Shown here one piece after another: positions 43,580 through 52,023 of a stretch of DNA of 64,000 bases. Position numbers and translations under genes: made by a program. Under the pieces are notes generated by a model, which had not been told where the DNA came from, made no database searches, and worked only from the letters and a program-made list of their open reading frames with translations. Source of the stretch: an uncultured Eubacteriales bacterium (GTDB lineage: Bacteria; Bacillota; Clostridia; Oscillospirales; Acutalibacteraceae); the NCBI GenBank assembly GCA_934647945.1, contig CAKUFK010000013.1:1-64000 (forward strand). The letters are read 5' to 3'. Numbering within the stretch: the stretch's first letter is position 1; each line of letters starts with the position of its first letter.

Positions 43580-43853
43580 GGATACCGCCTCCATTTCACC
43601 GCTAAGTATACCATACCCGTCCTTCAAAAGGCAAGCCGGCGGGAGGGGACGGCGATCCGGCATCGGTCCGATTCGCGCGGCGTGGAGCGCATATCCATCG
43701 TTTTATACGGGTGGAGGAGAAGGATTGCCTATTTAGAACATAAGTTCTATACTGGCCGCACAATCGGAAAACGGACACTTTATAACGCAAAAAACAGGAG
43801 CTATTTTGTCTGCCATATTTCTTGATTTAAAGATAAAAAGGGAGGAAACGGCG

Positions 43854-44045
43854 TTGTGTGATTTTTGCGGATACCATCCGTGCGACCCCCGCTGTCCGAA
43901 CAGCGAGGGGCCCCGGGAAATGATGGTGTGCTCCGGCTGTGGGGACCGGGTGCATGAAGGGGAGGAGTATTGGGAAATTATGGGGGAATGCCTGTGCGCG
44001 TCCTGCATGGAGGAGAGCCGCCGGATCGCGGAGCGGGAGGACTAG
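43854..44045 (+). CDS. Small Cys-rich zinc-ribbon protein
   Basis: A 63-residue protein read from TTG at 43854 (GGGAGG 9 nt upstream): CDFCGYHPCDPRCPN then VCSGCGDRVHEGEEYWEI and CLCASCMEES. Nine Cys in CxxC-type pairs suggest one or two zinc sites. Such mini zinc-ribbon proteins are common in Clostridial prophages; function unknown. A gap of about 235 bp without a gene follows before the amidase. Confidence 0.65.
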   Translation: MCDFCGYHPCDPRCPNSEGPREMMVCSGCGDRVHEGEEYWEIMGECLCASCMEESRRIAERED

Positions 44046-44280
44046 GGGGAAGTGAGGATGTCATCCGGGTGTGCGGATTTTCGAGCAAAATTTACGTCTG
44101 GCAAGGTGAAAATACGCCGAAAAACTGGCGCTTTCCAAGGATTTTTAACGCAGACGGACACCAATTTTGCCGAAAAGATGCCGTGGGCGATTCCATCATT
44201 GCTTACCTGGGAAAGGCCGGGCACGGCGGCGTTCCACCCGGAGAGCCGCCGCGGGAGCATGTTTGGCAGAGGGAGGAGCT

Positions 44281-45114
44281 ATGGAGCTGAAAATTCAGTA
44301 TATGACGGAGAACGACTGTTACAAGCAGAACCGGACGCACGGTATGCAGGGGATCGTGGTGCATTCGACGGCGACGCCGGGGGTGATGGCGGAGGCGTGG
44401 TACAGCCGGTGGAACAAGCCGGGGGTGGAAAAATGCGTACACGCTTTTGTGGACGACCGGGTGGTGGTGCAGTATCTGCCCTGGACGATGAGGGGCTGGC
44501 ATGCGGGACAGCATCCGGACACGGGGAAGAGCGCGAACAATACCCACATCGGGTTTGAGATCTGCGAGCCGAAGGACTGGGAGAGCAACGCCGTGTATTT
44601 CGAACAGGCGTGGGACAATGCCGTGGAGCTGTGCGTGGCGCTCTGCCGGCAGTTTGGGCTCACGGCGGCGGACATCACCAGCCACTGTGAGGGATACCGT
44701 GCGGGGATCGCGTCGAACCATGGGGACCCGATGCATTGGTTCCCGAAATTCGGGAAGAGCATGGATGGGTTCCGCCATGAGGTGCATCGAAGGCTGAAAG
44801 GGGAAATGGTGGTTATGGGCAAGGTTGTGAACGCCGACAAACTGATCGCCTGGATCGACGGCAATGCGGTGGAAATGGACGAGGGCGGCGGGAACGCGAC
44901 CTCCCGGTACCGCACCACCGCGAATCTTTATTATCACACCACATACCCGGCCAAGGCCGGGGACGCTTCCACCCGGGCGGGGAAATGGCCCAAGGGCACC
45001 GTCGTGGACGTGGTGGACGGTTGGGAGAGTGCGGGCGGCGGTTATACCTGGGTGAAGGTGATGTACAGCGGAGGGAGCTATTATGCGGCGAAGGAATATC
45101 TGGAGCGGGTTTAA
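44281..45114 (+). CDS. N-acetylmuramoyl-L-alanine amidase (endolysin)
   Basis: A 277-residue Amidase_2 (T7-lysozyme-like) enzyme that cleaves the MurNAc-L-Ala bond of peptidoglycan. Zn ligands are in GIVVHSTATPG and in the C-terminal SHCEGYRAGIASNHGDPMHW; GWHAGQHPDTGKSANNTHIG is typical. Residues about 210-277 form an SH3b-like wall-binding domain (TTANLYYHTT ... GTVVDVVDGW ... KVMYSGGSYY). No signal peptide. GAGGGAGGAGCT precedes the ATG. A small membrane protein follows and may act as holin. Confidence 0.92.
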   Translation: MELKIQYMTENDCYKQNRTHGMQGIVVHSTATPGVMAEAWYSRWNKPGVEKCVHAFVDDRVVVQYLPWTMRGWHAGQHPDTGKSANNTHIGFEICEPKDWESNAVYFEQAWDNAVELCVALCRQFGLTAADITSHCEGYRAGIASNHGDPMHWFPKFGKSMDGFRHEVHRRLKGEMVVMGKVVNADKLIAWIDGNAVEMDEGGGNATSRYRTTANLYYHTTYPAKAGDASTRAGKWPKGTVVDVVDGWESAGGGYTWVKVMYSGGSYYAAKEYLERV

Positions 45115-45153
45115 GAAGGAAGATACCCGAACGAAAGAACAGGAGGGGATCGG

Positions 45154-45456
45154 ATGCAAGGAATCCTGATGGTGTTGGCCCTGGCCGTAACGGTCGAGGC
45201 AGTGGTAGAATATGTCAAGGCCGTTGTCCATGCGGCCGCGCAGAAGGATGTCAAGGGACTGATAACCCGGACGGCGGCGCTGGCGATATCCCTGCTGCTG
45301 TGCTTTGCGGCCGGGGCTGACCTGTATGCCGTGCTGGGTTTGGATTTCCGGCTGCCCGGCATCGGGACCGCGCTGACCGGGATTTTCGCGTCCCGCGGGG
45401 CGAATTATATGAACGACCTCATTCAAAAGCTGCGTCAGGCCGGAGAGGCGGAGTGA
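45154..45456 (+). CDS. Small membrane protein, holin candidate
   Basis: A 100-residue protein with two to three hydrophobic segments (ILMVLALAVTVEAVVEYVKAV, RTAALAISLLLCFAAGADLYAVL, IGTALTGIFAS) and a basic C-terminal tail (QKLRQAGE). AGGAGGGGATCGG gives a strong ribosome binding site. Position directly after the endolysin and membrane topology suit a holin, which would permeabilise the membrane for lysis. Confidence 0.65.
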   Translation: MQGILMVLALAVTVEAVVEYVKAVVHAAAQKDVKGLITRTAALAISLLLCFAAGADLYAVLGLDFRLPGIGTALTGIFASRGANYMNDLIQKLRQAGEAE

Positions 45457-45474
45457 ACGGGGCCGCCGAACCTA

Positions 45475-45977
45475 AAAATATAGGATAAAAACCACTCTGC
45501 CGGGAAACAAACTTGGAGCGCAGCCCTTTATCTAAAATCGTTGGTTCGGGAATCCACGTTCCTGCCGACTTTCCTAAAAAGAAAGTCGGCCGATCACCCG
45601 GGGGTTCAGGGGGCATGCCCCCTGACGCTTCTTTTCCCGTTCCTACTCGATTAGCCTCGGGCAAATGCGGAAGCATTTGCGAGGGCCGGGGCAGGCGCGT
45701 ATGATTTCGACGGCGTTCGACCCGGCCTTCTTGTCGACAAGAAAGGGGGTGGCCCGCAGGTCAAACCTTGCCATCACTTGCCAGTCTTTTATTCGCTCAT
45801 GCCATAAAGCACATGCTGTGCTTTGGCACCTCCTTTCTCTGTGCGGAGAAAGGAGGCAAAGACGCAGGATCATTTGCCGGTTTTCTCACCATGAAAACCG
45901 GCGGCAGCGTTATCACCTGAACCATCCCATACAAATAGGGGCTGCGGCCCTGGGGCTTTGACTGGTCATAATATCAT
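45475..45977. mobile_element. Non-coding inverted-repeat element, copy B
   Basis: From about 45598 to 45977 this is nearly identical to 7629-8007 of copy A, sharing the right end GGTCATAATATCAT. The left end is shorter and degenerate (CGTTGGTTCGGGAATCC) and is followed by a clean hairpin CCGACTTTCCT...AGAAAGTCGG. The same hairpin string is present (GCAAATGC..GCATTTGC, CCTCCTTTCTC..GAGAAAGGAGG, GCCGGTTTTC..GAAAACCGGC). No gene. It abuts the end of the prophage-like cassette. Confidence 0.7.
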
Positions 45978-45994
45978 AAAATATCAACCAAAGT

Positions 45995-46033
45995 AAAAAG
46001 AGCAGGGTGCGCAAGGCGCTCCTGCTCTTTTTA
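45995..46033 (-). terminator. Terminator for DUF378 gene
   Basis: AAAAAGAGCAGG (45995-46006) pairs with CCTGCTCTTTTT (46021-46032) around a GC loop, just past the minus-strand stop at 46045. Confidence 0.75.
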
Positions 46034-46044
46034 TGTGCGCCCGG

Positions 46045-46257
46045 TCAGTCGTGGCGCTCGAGAATTTCTTCCCGTTCCCGGAAGAACAGGGAAATGCACC
46101 AGATACCGGCCAAGGCGACAATGGTGTAGATTACACGGCTGACCGCGGCGCCCTGTCCGCCAAAAGCCCATCCCACTATGTCGAATTGGAACAGGCCGAT
46201 GCTGCCCCAGTTGATGGCGCCGATGACCACAAGGATCAGGGCCAGTCTGTCCAGCAC
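46045..46257 (-). CDS. DUF378 family membrane protein (YuzA-like)
   Basis: A 70-residue protein with two membrane helices: ALILVVIGAINWGSIGLF and a second segment IYTIVALAGIWCISLF. The NWG(S/L)xGLF motif defines DUF378. The start is taken at GTG 46257 because AAGGAG lies 8 nt upstream and homologues begin with this LDRLALIL stretch; a longer frame exists to 46278. Function unknown. Transcribed alone, divergent from the M23 peptidase. Confidence 0.85.
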   Translation of the reverse strand: MLDRLALILVVIGAINWGSIGLFQFDIVGWAFGGQGAAVSRVIYTIVALAGIWCISLFFREREEILERHD

Positions 46258-46718
46258 GTTCTTCACTCCTTCATCCACCTTCGTTCCTGAATTTGCGCAT
46301 TACCGCGCAGAGTTAGTATCGGATACGGCAGGCGAAATTATACAGGAACGGCTGTTTTTCCAATGGAACGCATTTTCTTACAGGATTCTCCATGTATACG
46401 CCGGCCGGTTCTTTTCAGACGGGTTGACAGATGTGTGAGAATATGTCGGCTTTTGTCGGTGAATTCCCGGACATTGGCAGGAAGAACACCGCCGAATGTT
46501 GTGTAAAATTTACAATCTTTTAATATATTGTTGAAAACAATATGACAACAAATCATGAAGTTCAACCAAGGAGGTTGCTTTCCGGAGGAATTTGAGTATA
46601 ATAGAAAGCAGGTTGTTACAAAGTTGTAACTTTTAAGAAACAGATATCCGTTCTGTCCGAGAGAATCTGACCGGAGCCGACAAAACCGGATTTGGATGGC
46701 ATCGAGGGAGTGAGAACG
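46258..46718 (+). promoter_or_regulatory. Divergent intergenic region with promoter for the M23 gene
   Basis: TTGCTT (46575-46580), a 16-bp spacer and TATAAT (46597-46602) form the likely promoter of the downstream cell-wall gene, leaving a leader of about 110 nt. A small palindrome ATATTGTT..AACAATAT lies near 46522-46541. No gene or recognised riboswitch in the remainder. Confidence 0.55.
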
Positions 46719-48479
46719 TTGTACCTCAAAGAGGAAACATCGGCTGTACCGTCCTTTGCGCGCCGCATCGCGCAGACGGCGGGGACCCTGCTCAGGGGAG
46801 CGGCGGCAGGTGTCCGCAAGGCTGCCGCTGTGGGATATCGCGTTTGTTACGTCACGGGAATCGAGGTCCTGCGGATCGGCCGGGCCATTGGACGCCGTGC
46901 GGCCCGTATACTGGCCCCGGCAGGCCGGGTTGCGTATCGGTTTATCGATTGGGCTTTGCTGCGGCATCTCCGTGCCTTCGCCGGGGAATGCCGCCGGATC
47001 GGCCAAGGCTTCGCCATCGCCGGCCGTCGGGTATCCGCCGCCTTCCGGCGGCATCCGGCCCTGGCGCTGCTGCAGATTTTGCTCCTGCCTTTTTTGGCGG
47101 TCAGGCGCCATCGGAAGATGGTCGTTTCCCTTTTGAATATCGCAGCACCGGCCGCCGCGGCGTTTTTGATGGTTTTCACGCTCCATTACTGGAGCGGTGT
47201 GGAATTCGGCCTGGTGGTGGAATACGGCGGGGAAAAACTCGGTTATATCGCGGATGAGTCGGTTTTCGACACCGCCGCGACCATGGCGGCCGAGCGGGTC
47301 ATCAACACCGACGATTCGTTCCAGGTGGAACGGGTTCCCAAACTCACCCTGGCGATGGTGCGCAGCGACTTGCTGCTGGATGAATCCGCGGTATGCGACC
47401 GGATCCTGTCCTCCGCCAGCGATTCCATCACCGAAGCCAGCGGCCTCTATGTGGACGGCCGGTTTATTGGGGCTGTGGAATCCCGGGCGGCGCTGGACGG
47501 CCTGCTCGGCGGCATCCTAGACAGTCACCGGGACGGTTCGGGAACCGATCAGGCGCAGTTTTTGCAGGATGTCAAGGTAGTGGACGGGCTGTATCCGCTC
47601 ACTTCCACTATCAGCGCGGATGCGATGCGGACCCATTTGACTGCGCAGACGGTCGTGGAAAAGCGATATGCGGCGGAGCCGGGCGATTCCTACAACCGGA
47701 TCGCCGGCAAGCACGGCATGACCGTCAGCGAGCTCAAGGCCCTCAACCCCGATCAGGGGGATATGATCCATATCGGGGACGAGCTGGTGGTGCAGCGGCC
47801 GCAGACCTTCCTGCAGGTGCAGGTGACCCGGGTCGTCGAATATGAGAAAACGTTGGATTACCAGACGAAAAAAGTGCAGGATTCCTCTCAGTATGAGGGC
47901 TATCAGAAGGTGCAGACCCAGGGCAAGGAAGGGCTGCAGAGGATCACCGCCGAGGTCACATATGTCGACGGAGTGGAGCAGTCCAGGAACATCCTCTCAA
48001 CCGAAACCATCCGGGAACCGGTGGACAAAGTGGTCGTTGTGGGCGGCAAGAAGGTCAATCCGAACGCCTACACCGGGGATGGGATTTCGACGGGTAAATT
48101 CATGTGGCCGCTGCCTTATACCCGGAATATCACGTCGCCTTTCGGCAGGCGGGGCCGTTCCACCCATTCCGGTATCGATATCTGCTCCGCCGGTGTTTAT
48201 GGGCAGAGTATTGTCGCCGCGGACGGCGGCGTAGTGGTCAAGACCAACACGAGCGGCTGGGGAATGAGCTACGGCAGCTACGTCCTCATCGACCACGGCG
48301 GCGGATATCAGACGATGTATGCGCATTGCAGCTCGGTTCTGGTGAAACCGGGTCAGAAGGTGACGAAAGGCCAGGTCATCGCGAAGGTGGGCAATACCGG
48401 TCGCAGCACCGGTGCGCATCTCCATTTCGAGATCCGTATCAATGGTAAAGCAACGAATCCTCTTGCGTTTGTAGGTTGA
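46719..48479 (+). CDS. M23 metallopeptidase with LysM and G5 domains
   Basis: A 586-residue membrane-anchored cell-wall hydrolase. A basic N-terminal ~130 residues precede one hydrophobic helix (LLNIAAPAAAAFLMVFTLHYW). Outside are a LysM domain (YAAEPGDSYNRIAGKHGMTV), a G5 domain (VTRVVEYEKTLDYQTKKVQD to VDKVVVVG) and a C-terminal M23 peptidase with zinc ligands HSGID and HLHFEI plus YAHCSS. It cleaves peptidoglycan cross-bridges. TTG at 46719 follows GAGGGAG; TTG 46692 and GTG 46710 are less well placed. Confidence 0.88.
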   Translation: MYLKEETSAVPSFARRIAQTAGTLLRGAAAGVRKAAAVGYRVCYVTGIEVLRIGRAIGRRAARILAPAGRVAYRFIDWALLRHLRAFAGECRRIGQGFAIAGRRVSAAFRRHPALALLQILLLPFLAVRRHRKMVVSLLNIAAPAAAAFLMVFTLHYWSGVEFGLVVEYGGEKLGYIADESVFDTAATMAAERVINTDDSFQVERVPKLTLAMVRSDLLLDESAVCDRILSSASDSITEASGLYVDGRFIGAVESRAALDGLLGGILDSHRDGSGTDQAQFLQDVKVVDGLYPLTSTISADAMRTHLTAQTVVEKRYAAEPGDSYNRIAGKHGMTVSELKALNPDQGDMIHIGDELVVQRPQTFLQVQVTRVVEYEKTLDYQTKKVQDSSQYEGYQKVQTQGKEGLQRITAEVTYVDGVEQSRNILSTETIREPVDKVVVVGGKKVNPNAYTGDGISTGKFMWPLPYTRNITSPFGRRGRSTHSGIDICSAGVYGQSIVAADGGVVVKTNTSGWGMSYGSYVLIDHGGGYQTMYAHCSSVLVKPGQKVTKGQVIAKVGNTGRSTGAHLHFEIRINGKATNPLAFVG

Positions 48480-48492
48480 CGGGCGCAAGTTA

Positions 48493-48527
48493 CGGACCGT
48501 GGAAGATCCTTCCACGGTCCGTTTTTC
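48493..48527 (+). terminator. Terminator of the M23 gene
   Basis: A perfect 13-bp stem (48493-48505 with 48509-48521) ends in TTTTTCTTTTT. Confidence 0.85.
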
Positions 48528-48607
48528 TTTTTCCGGCACGGTGGGGATGGGGCCGGCGGTCCCGCTGTGTTCCGGGCCTCGGAAGGATATCTGCATATAC
48601 GAAAAAT

Positions 48608-48636
48608 TTGCGTATTGTCCCCGTTTGCGGTATACT
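48608..48636 (+). promoter_or_regulatory. Promoter of the hydrolase-DUF1653 gene
   Basis: TTGCGT (48608-48613), a 17-bp spacer and TATACT (48631-48636) lie about 34 bp before the 48670 start. Confidence 0.65.
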
Positions 48637-48669
48637 ATACGGGATAACACAGGAGAGAAGGGACGGCCC

Positions 48670-49791
48670 ATGCCCAGCATCAAAAGCAAGCTGCTCCGCG
48701 GCACGATGAAAAGCGTCAAGCCCATCATCACGGGGATGAACATTCCGGACCAGCGCAAAGGCATGGACCTGCTCCGCTACATCCATCCTCTGCCCAAGGC
48801 GGTTGCGATCAGGCCGGCGGAAGCGGATTGCCCCTTGAAAGGGCAATGGGCGATGCCGGAGGATGCGGTGGCGGGCAAGGCCATCCTCTATACCCATGGC
48901 GGCGCGTATGTCTCGGGTTCCCCGTCGACGCACGAGCCCTTGATCGCCCGCCTGGCCCAGAGCACCAAAATTCCGGTGATGGCCTACGAGTACCGTCTGG
49001 CTCCCGAGCATCCCTATCCCGCCGCGCTTGAGGATGCCCTGGCGGCGTTCGACTATCTGCTGGAAAAAGGCTATGCGGAATCGGATATCGCGCTGTGCGG
49101 CGATTCGGCGGGCGGCGGGCTCACCCTGGCCCTTGCCCTGAAGCTCCGCGACCTTGGCAGGCCGCTGCCGGGCGCGCTGGTGCTCATCTCCCCCTGGACC
49201 GATCTGACTGAGAGCGGCGGTACCCACTACACCAAGTCGGGGGATGACCCCCTTCTGTCGAGTGAGGGGCTGCGGGAAACTGCGCTGCTCTATGCGGGAG
49301 ACGAGGATCTGCACAACCCGTATATTTCGCCCTTGTACGGCGATTTCACCGGGCTGCCGCCCGTCCTGATCCATGTGGGGACCAACGAGGTACTGCTGGA
49401 CGATTCCCGGAAGCTCGCCACCCGGATGGACGCCTGCGGCGTAGATGTCGACATCGATATCTACGAGGGCATGTGGCATGTCTGGCACATGTTCGATGTC
49501 CCGGAAGCCCGGGCGGCAATGCGGAAAATCCAATGGTTCCTCTGTACCCAGCTCGAGGTGGGCGGGATGAAAAAGCGGACAGTCCGCCCTGGGGCAAAAT
49601 ACCGGCATTTTAAGGGCAAGGAATACCGTGTCCTCTATCTGGCCCGCCACAGCGAAACGCTGGAGGAGCTGGTGGTCTATCAGCAGCTCTATGGGGAGAT
49701 GGGAGTCTGGGTGCGGCCGCTCGACATGTTTTTGGAAACGGTGGAGCGAAACGGGAAGGTACAGTATCGGTTCGAGGAAATCGAGGAGTAA
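48670..49791 (+). CDS. Alpha/beta hydrolase (HSL family) fused to DUF1653
   Basis: A 373-residue fusion. Residues 1-300 are a hormone-sensitive-lipase-type esterase: HGGAYVSGSP (oxyanion), YRLAPEHPYPAALED, GDSAGGG (nucleophile) and WHVWHMF near the catalytic His. Residues about 305-373 are a DUF1653 domain (RPGAKYRHFKGKEYRVLYLA, then HSETLEELVVYQQLYGEMGV and WVRPLDMFLETV). DUF1653 normally stands alone (about 70-75 residues). An internal ATG at 49567 with GGTGGGCGGG before it could also yield the domain separately. Followed 3 nt later by the EIIC-EAL gene. Confidence 0.85.
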   Translation: MPSIKSKLLRGTMKSVKPIITGMNIPDQRKGMDLLRYIHPLPKAVAIRPAEADCPLKGQWAMPEDAVAGKAILYTHGGAYVSGSPSTHEPLIARLAQSTKIPVMAYEYRLAPEHPYPAALEDALAAFDYLLEKGYAESDIALCGDSAGGGLTLALALKLRDLGRPLPGALVLISPWTDLTESGGTHYTKSGDDPLLSSEGLRETALLYAGDEDLHNPYISPLYGDFTGLPPVLIHVGTNEVLLDDSRKLATRMDACGVDVDIDIYEGMWHVWHMFDVPEARAAMRKIQWFLCTQLEVGGMKKRTVRPGAKYRHFKGKEYRVLYLARHSETLEELVVYQQLYGEMGVWVRPLDMFLETVERNGKVQYRFEEIEE

Positions 49792-49794
49792 GCG

Positions 49795-52023
49795 GTGGAC
49801 ACGATAAAGAGATGGATGAAGAACGGGGCGTCTTTCCTGGAGGACAGCATCCTGCTGTCCTCCCTGCGGCAGGGCGTGGTGCTGGCCATTCCCTTTTTGA
49901 TGGCCGGGTCGATCGCGCTCGTGTTGAATTCCTTTCCGGTATCGGGCTATCAGGCCTTCCTGGACGGTTTTCTGGGGGGAAGGGTCCGGGACCTGCTCGT
50001 CCTGATCTACAACTCCACCTTGAACGCCCTGTCCCTGCTGCTGCTCGTGACGATCAGCTATAATTATGGGCGGAACCGGGACGGTGAGCGGGCGGTGCTG
50101 TATCCGCTCGTAGCCCTTTGTTCCTATGTGGCCTGTGTGTACAAGGGGGAGGAGACCGCGCCGCTGGAGATTTTCAGCCCGCCCTGGCTCTTCACCGCGA
50201 TTGTGGTAGCCCTGGGTTCGTCGGCCCTGTTCCGGTGCCTGGTCAAGCTCAAACCGCTGCGCAACCGGCAGTATACCGAGGGCGCGGATGTGCTTTTCAA
50301 TCGGGCGATCACGGCGATCTGGCCGGCGGTGCTGATCGTTGCCCTGTTTGCGGCGGTCAACGTTCTCCTGTCCGAAATCCTGGGCACGACCGCCCTGCAT
50401 AATGTGGCGTCCGATCTGTTCATGACCCTGTTCGAACAGGTGGGGCGCAACTTCGGAGGGGCGCTGCTGTTTATCCTGTCCATCCATCTCCTCTGGTTTT
50501 TTGGCGTCCATGGCAGCAATGTGCTCGATGGGGTGGCGAGGCAGTTCTTTGAAAACGGGATCGAGGTCAACCGGCAGCTCATCGAGCAGGGGAGCGCGCC
50601 GACCGAAATCTACTCCAAAACCTTTTTCGACACCTTTGTGCTCATGGGCGGGTGCGGGACCGCCCTCTGCCTAGTGATCGCCATGCTGATCGTCTGCCGC
50701 GGCAAAAGCAACCGCCGGCTGGCCAAGATCGGGGCTTTCCCGGTCCTGTTCAACGTCAGCGAGCTGATGGTGTTCGGCCTGCCGGTGGTGCTCAATCCCG
50801 TGATGCTCCTGCCCTTTCTCCTCACCCCTCTGGTTTTGACCGGGATCAGCGGCCTTGCCTGCGCGGCGGGGCTGGTGCCCGTGGCCGTGAATCCGGTCGA
50901 ATGGACCACGCCCGCTCTCGTCAGCGGGTATGTGGCGACCGGCTCCCTGGCCGGCAGCGCGCTCCAGCTCGTCAATATCGTGGTGGGCGTCGGCATCTAT
51001 CTGCCCTTTGTCCGCCTGGCCGAGAGGCGGCAGGCCCATCAGGTGGATGAGAGTATCCACGCCCTCACCGACCTCGTGAAAAGAGGGGAGGAGGACGGGT
51101 CGCTTCCCTCCCTGCTCACCCTGCCCGGCCGGTTGGGGACCACGGCGAAAATGCTGGCCTCCGACCTGCATTACGCCGCCCGGCATGGCGGCATCGAGCT
51201 TTACTACCAGCCCCAGATGAAAGCGGACGGGACCCCTTTCGGCGGGGAGGCCTTATTACGGTGGAAGCATCCATCCGCCGGCTTCCTTTACCCGCCCCTG
51301 GTGATCGCGCTGGCGAGGGAGGATCATTTCCTCGACGAGCTGGGCCTTCTGCTCATCGAGCAGGCCTGCCGGGATTTTAAGAGGCTGGAAGAGGCCTGCC
51401 CTGTCCCGCTGGACATCTCGGTCAACATCACGCCCGACCAGCTCAACCGGCCGGATTTCACGGGGGAGGTCCAAAAGCGGCTGCGTGCCTACCGGATCCC
51501 AAAGGGAAGGCTGGGGTTCGAGATCACCGAGCAGGTGGCGCTGTCCTCCTCCACGGCGGTGCATCAGCGGCTGCTGGAGCTGCGGGAGATGGGCCTGCAG
51601 GTCATCATGGACGATTTCGGGATGGGTCACGGTTCGATGGCCTATCTGCAAAACGCCGAATTTTCCATTGTCAAGCTGGACGGCAGCCTGGTCCGGCCCA
51701 TTCTGGCCAACGAACGCTCGGAGAACATCGTGCGTTCCATCCAGCAATTGGCCGATTCGCTCGGTTTTTGCCTGCTGGCTGAATTTGTAGAGACGCCGGA
51801 ACAGCGGGACCGGCTGGCCCAGCTCGGGTGTACCCTCTACCAAGGGTATCTGTACAGCCCGGCCCTTCCGCTGGACGGCTTTATTACGTATATCCAAAGA
51901 ATGGGGGTGCGGCCCGATGCGCTTGCCGGAGAGTCCGGATCTGTGCTTCCGTCCTCTGACGATGGAGGATGTCGGGAACTTGTGCGATATCCTGCAGGAT
52001 CCGGAGACGATGACTGCGTATGA
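49795..52023 (+). CDS. EAL-domain c-di-GMP phosphodiesterase with PTS EIIC-like membrane domain
   Basis: A 742-residue protein. Residues 1-425 are a lactose/cellobiose-type EIIC membrane domain (about ten helices; LLWFFGVHGSNVLDGV is the signature). No EIIB or phosphorylation domain is present, so it probably senses rather than transports. Residues about 440-705 are an EAL domain with catalytic features GGEALLRW, DISVNITPDQL, FEITEQV, IMDDFGMGH, VKLDGS, AEFVET and YQGYLYSP, so it should degrade c-di-GMP. The final ~35 residues overlap the next gene by 107 nt in another frame and look non-native. GTG start. Confidence 0.88.
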   Translation: MDTIKRWMKNGASFLEDSILLSSLRQGVVLAIPFLMAGSIALVLNSFPVSGYQAFLDGFLGGRVRDLLVLIYNSTLNALSLLLLVTISYNYGRNRDGERAVLYPLVALCSYVACVYKGEETAPLEIFSPPWLFTAIVVALGSSALFRCLVKLKPLRNRQYTEGADVLFNRAITAIWPAVLIVALFAAVNVLLSEILGTTALHNVASDLFMTLFEQVGRNFGGALLFILSIHLLWFFGVHGSNVLDGVARQFFENGIEVNRQLIEQGSAPTEIYSKTFFDTFVLMGGCGTALCLVIAMLIVCRGKSNRRLAKIGAFPVLFNVSELMVFGLPVVLNPVMLLPFLLTPLVLTGISGLACAAGLVPVAVNPVEWTTPALVSGYVATGSLAGSALQLVNIVVGVGIYLPFVRLAERRQAHQVDESIHALTDLVKRGEEDGSLPSLLTLPGRLGTTAKMLASDLHYAARHGGIELYYQPQMKADGTPFGGEALLRWKHPSAGFLYPPLVIALAREDHFLDELGLLLIEQACRDFKRLEEACPVPLDISVNITPDQLNRPDFTGEVQKRLRAYRIPKGRLGFEITEQVALSSSTAVHQRLLELREMGLQVIMDDFGMGHGSMAYLQNAEFSIVKLDGSLVRPILANERSENIVRSIQQLADSLGFCLLAEFVETPEQRDRLAQLGCTLYQGYLYSPALPLDGFITYIQRMGVRPDALAGESGSVLPSSDDGGCRELVRYPAGSGDDDCV

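Larger units (their letters stand above)
32536..45456 (+). mobile_element. Compact prophage-like head/packaging/lysis cassette
   Basis: A cassette of about 12.9 kb running from a minus-strand CI/LexA-type repressor through a rightward operon of small and large terminase, portal, scaffold candidate, coat, adaptor, tail-hub candidate, fibre-base-like protein, amidase and a small membrane (holin-like) protein. I find no integrase, excisionase, replication gene, tail tube, tape measure or receptor-binding fibre, and no obvious att repeats. Genes are intact and tightly packed with strong ribosome binding sites, so it is not simply decaying. It could be a domesticated podovirus-like prophage, a capsid-encoding satellite, or a gene-transfer-agent-like system. 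It ends beside non-coding element copy B. Confidence 0.75.
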
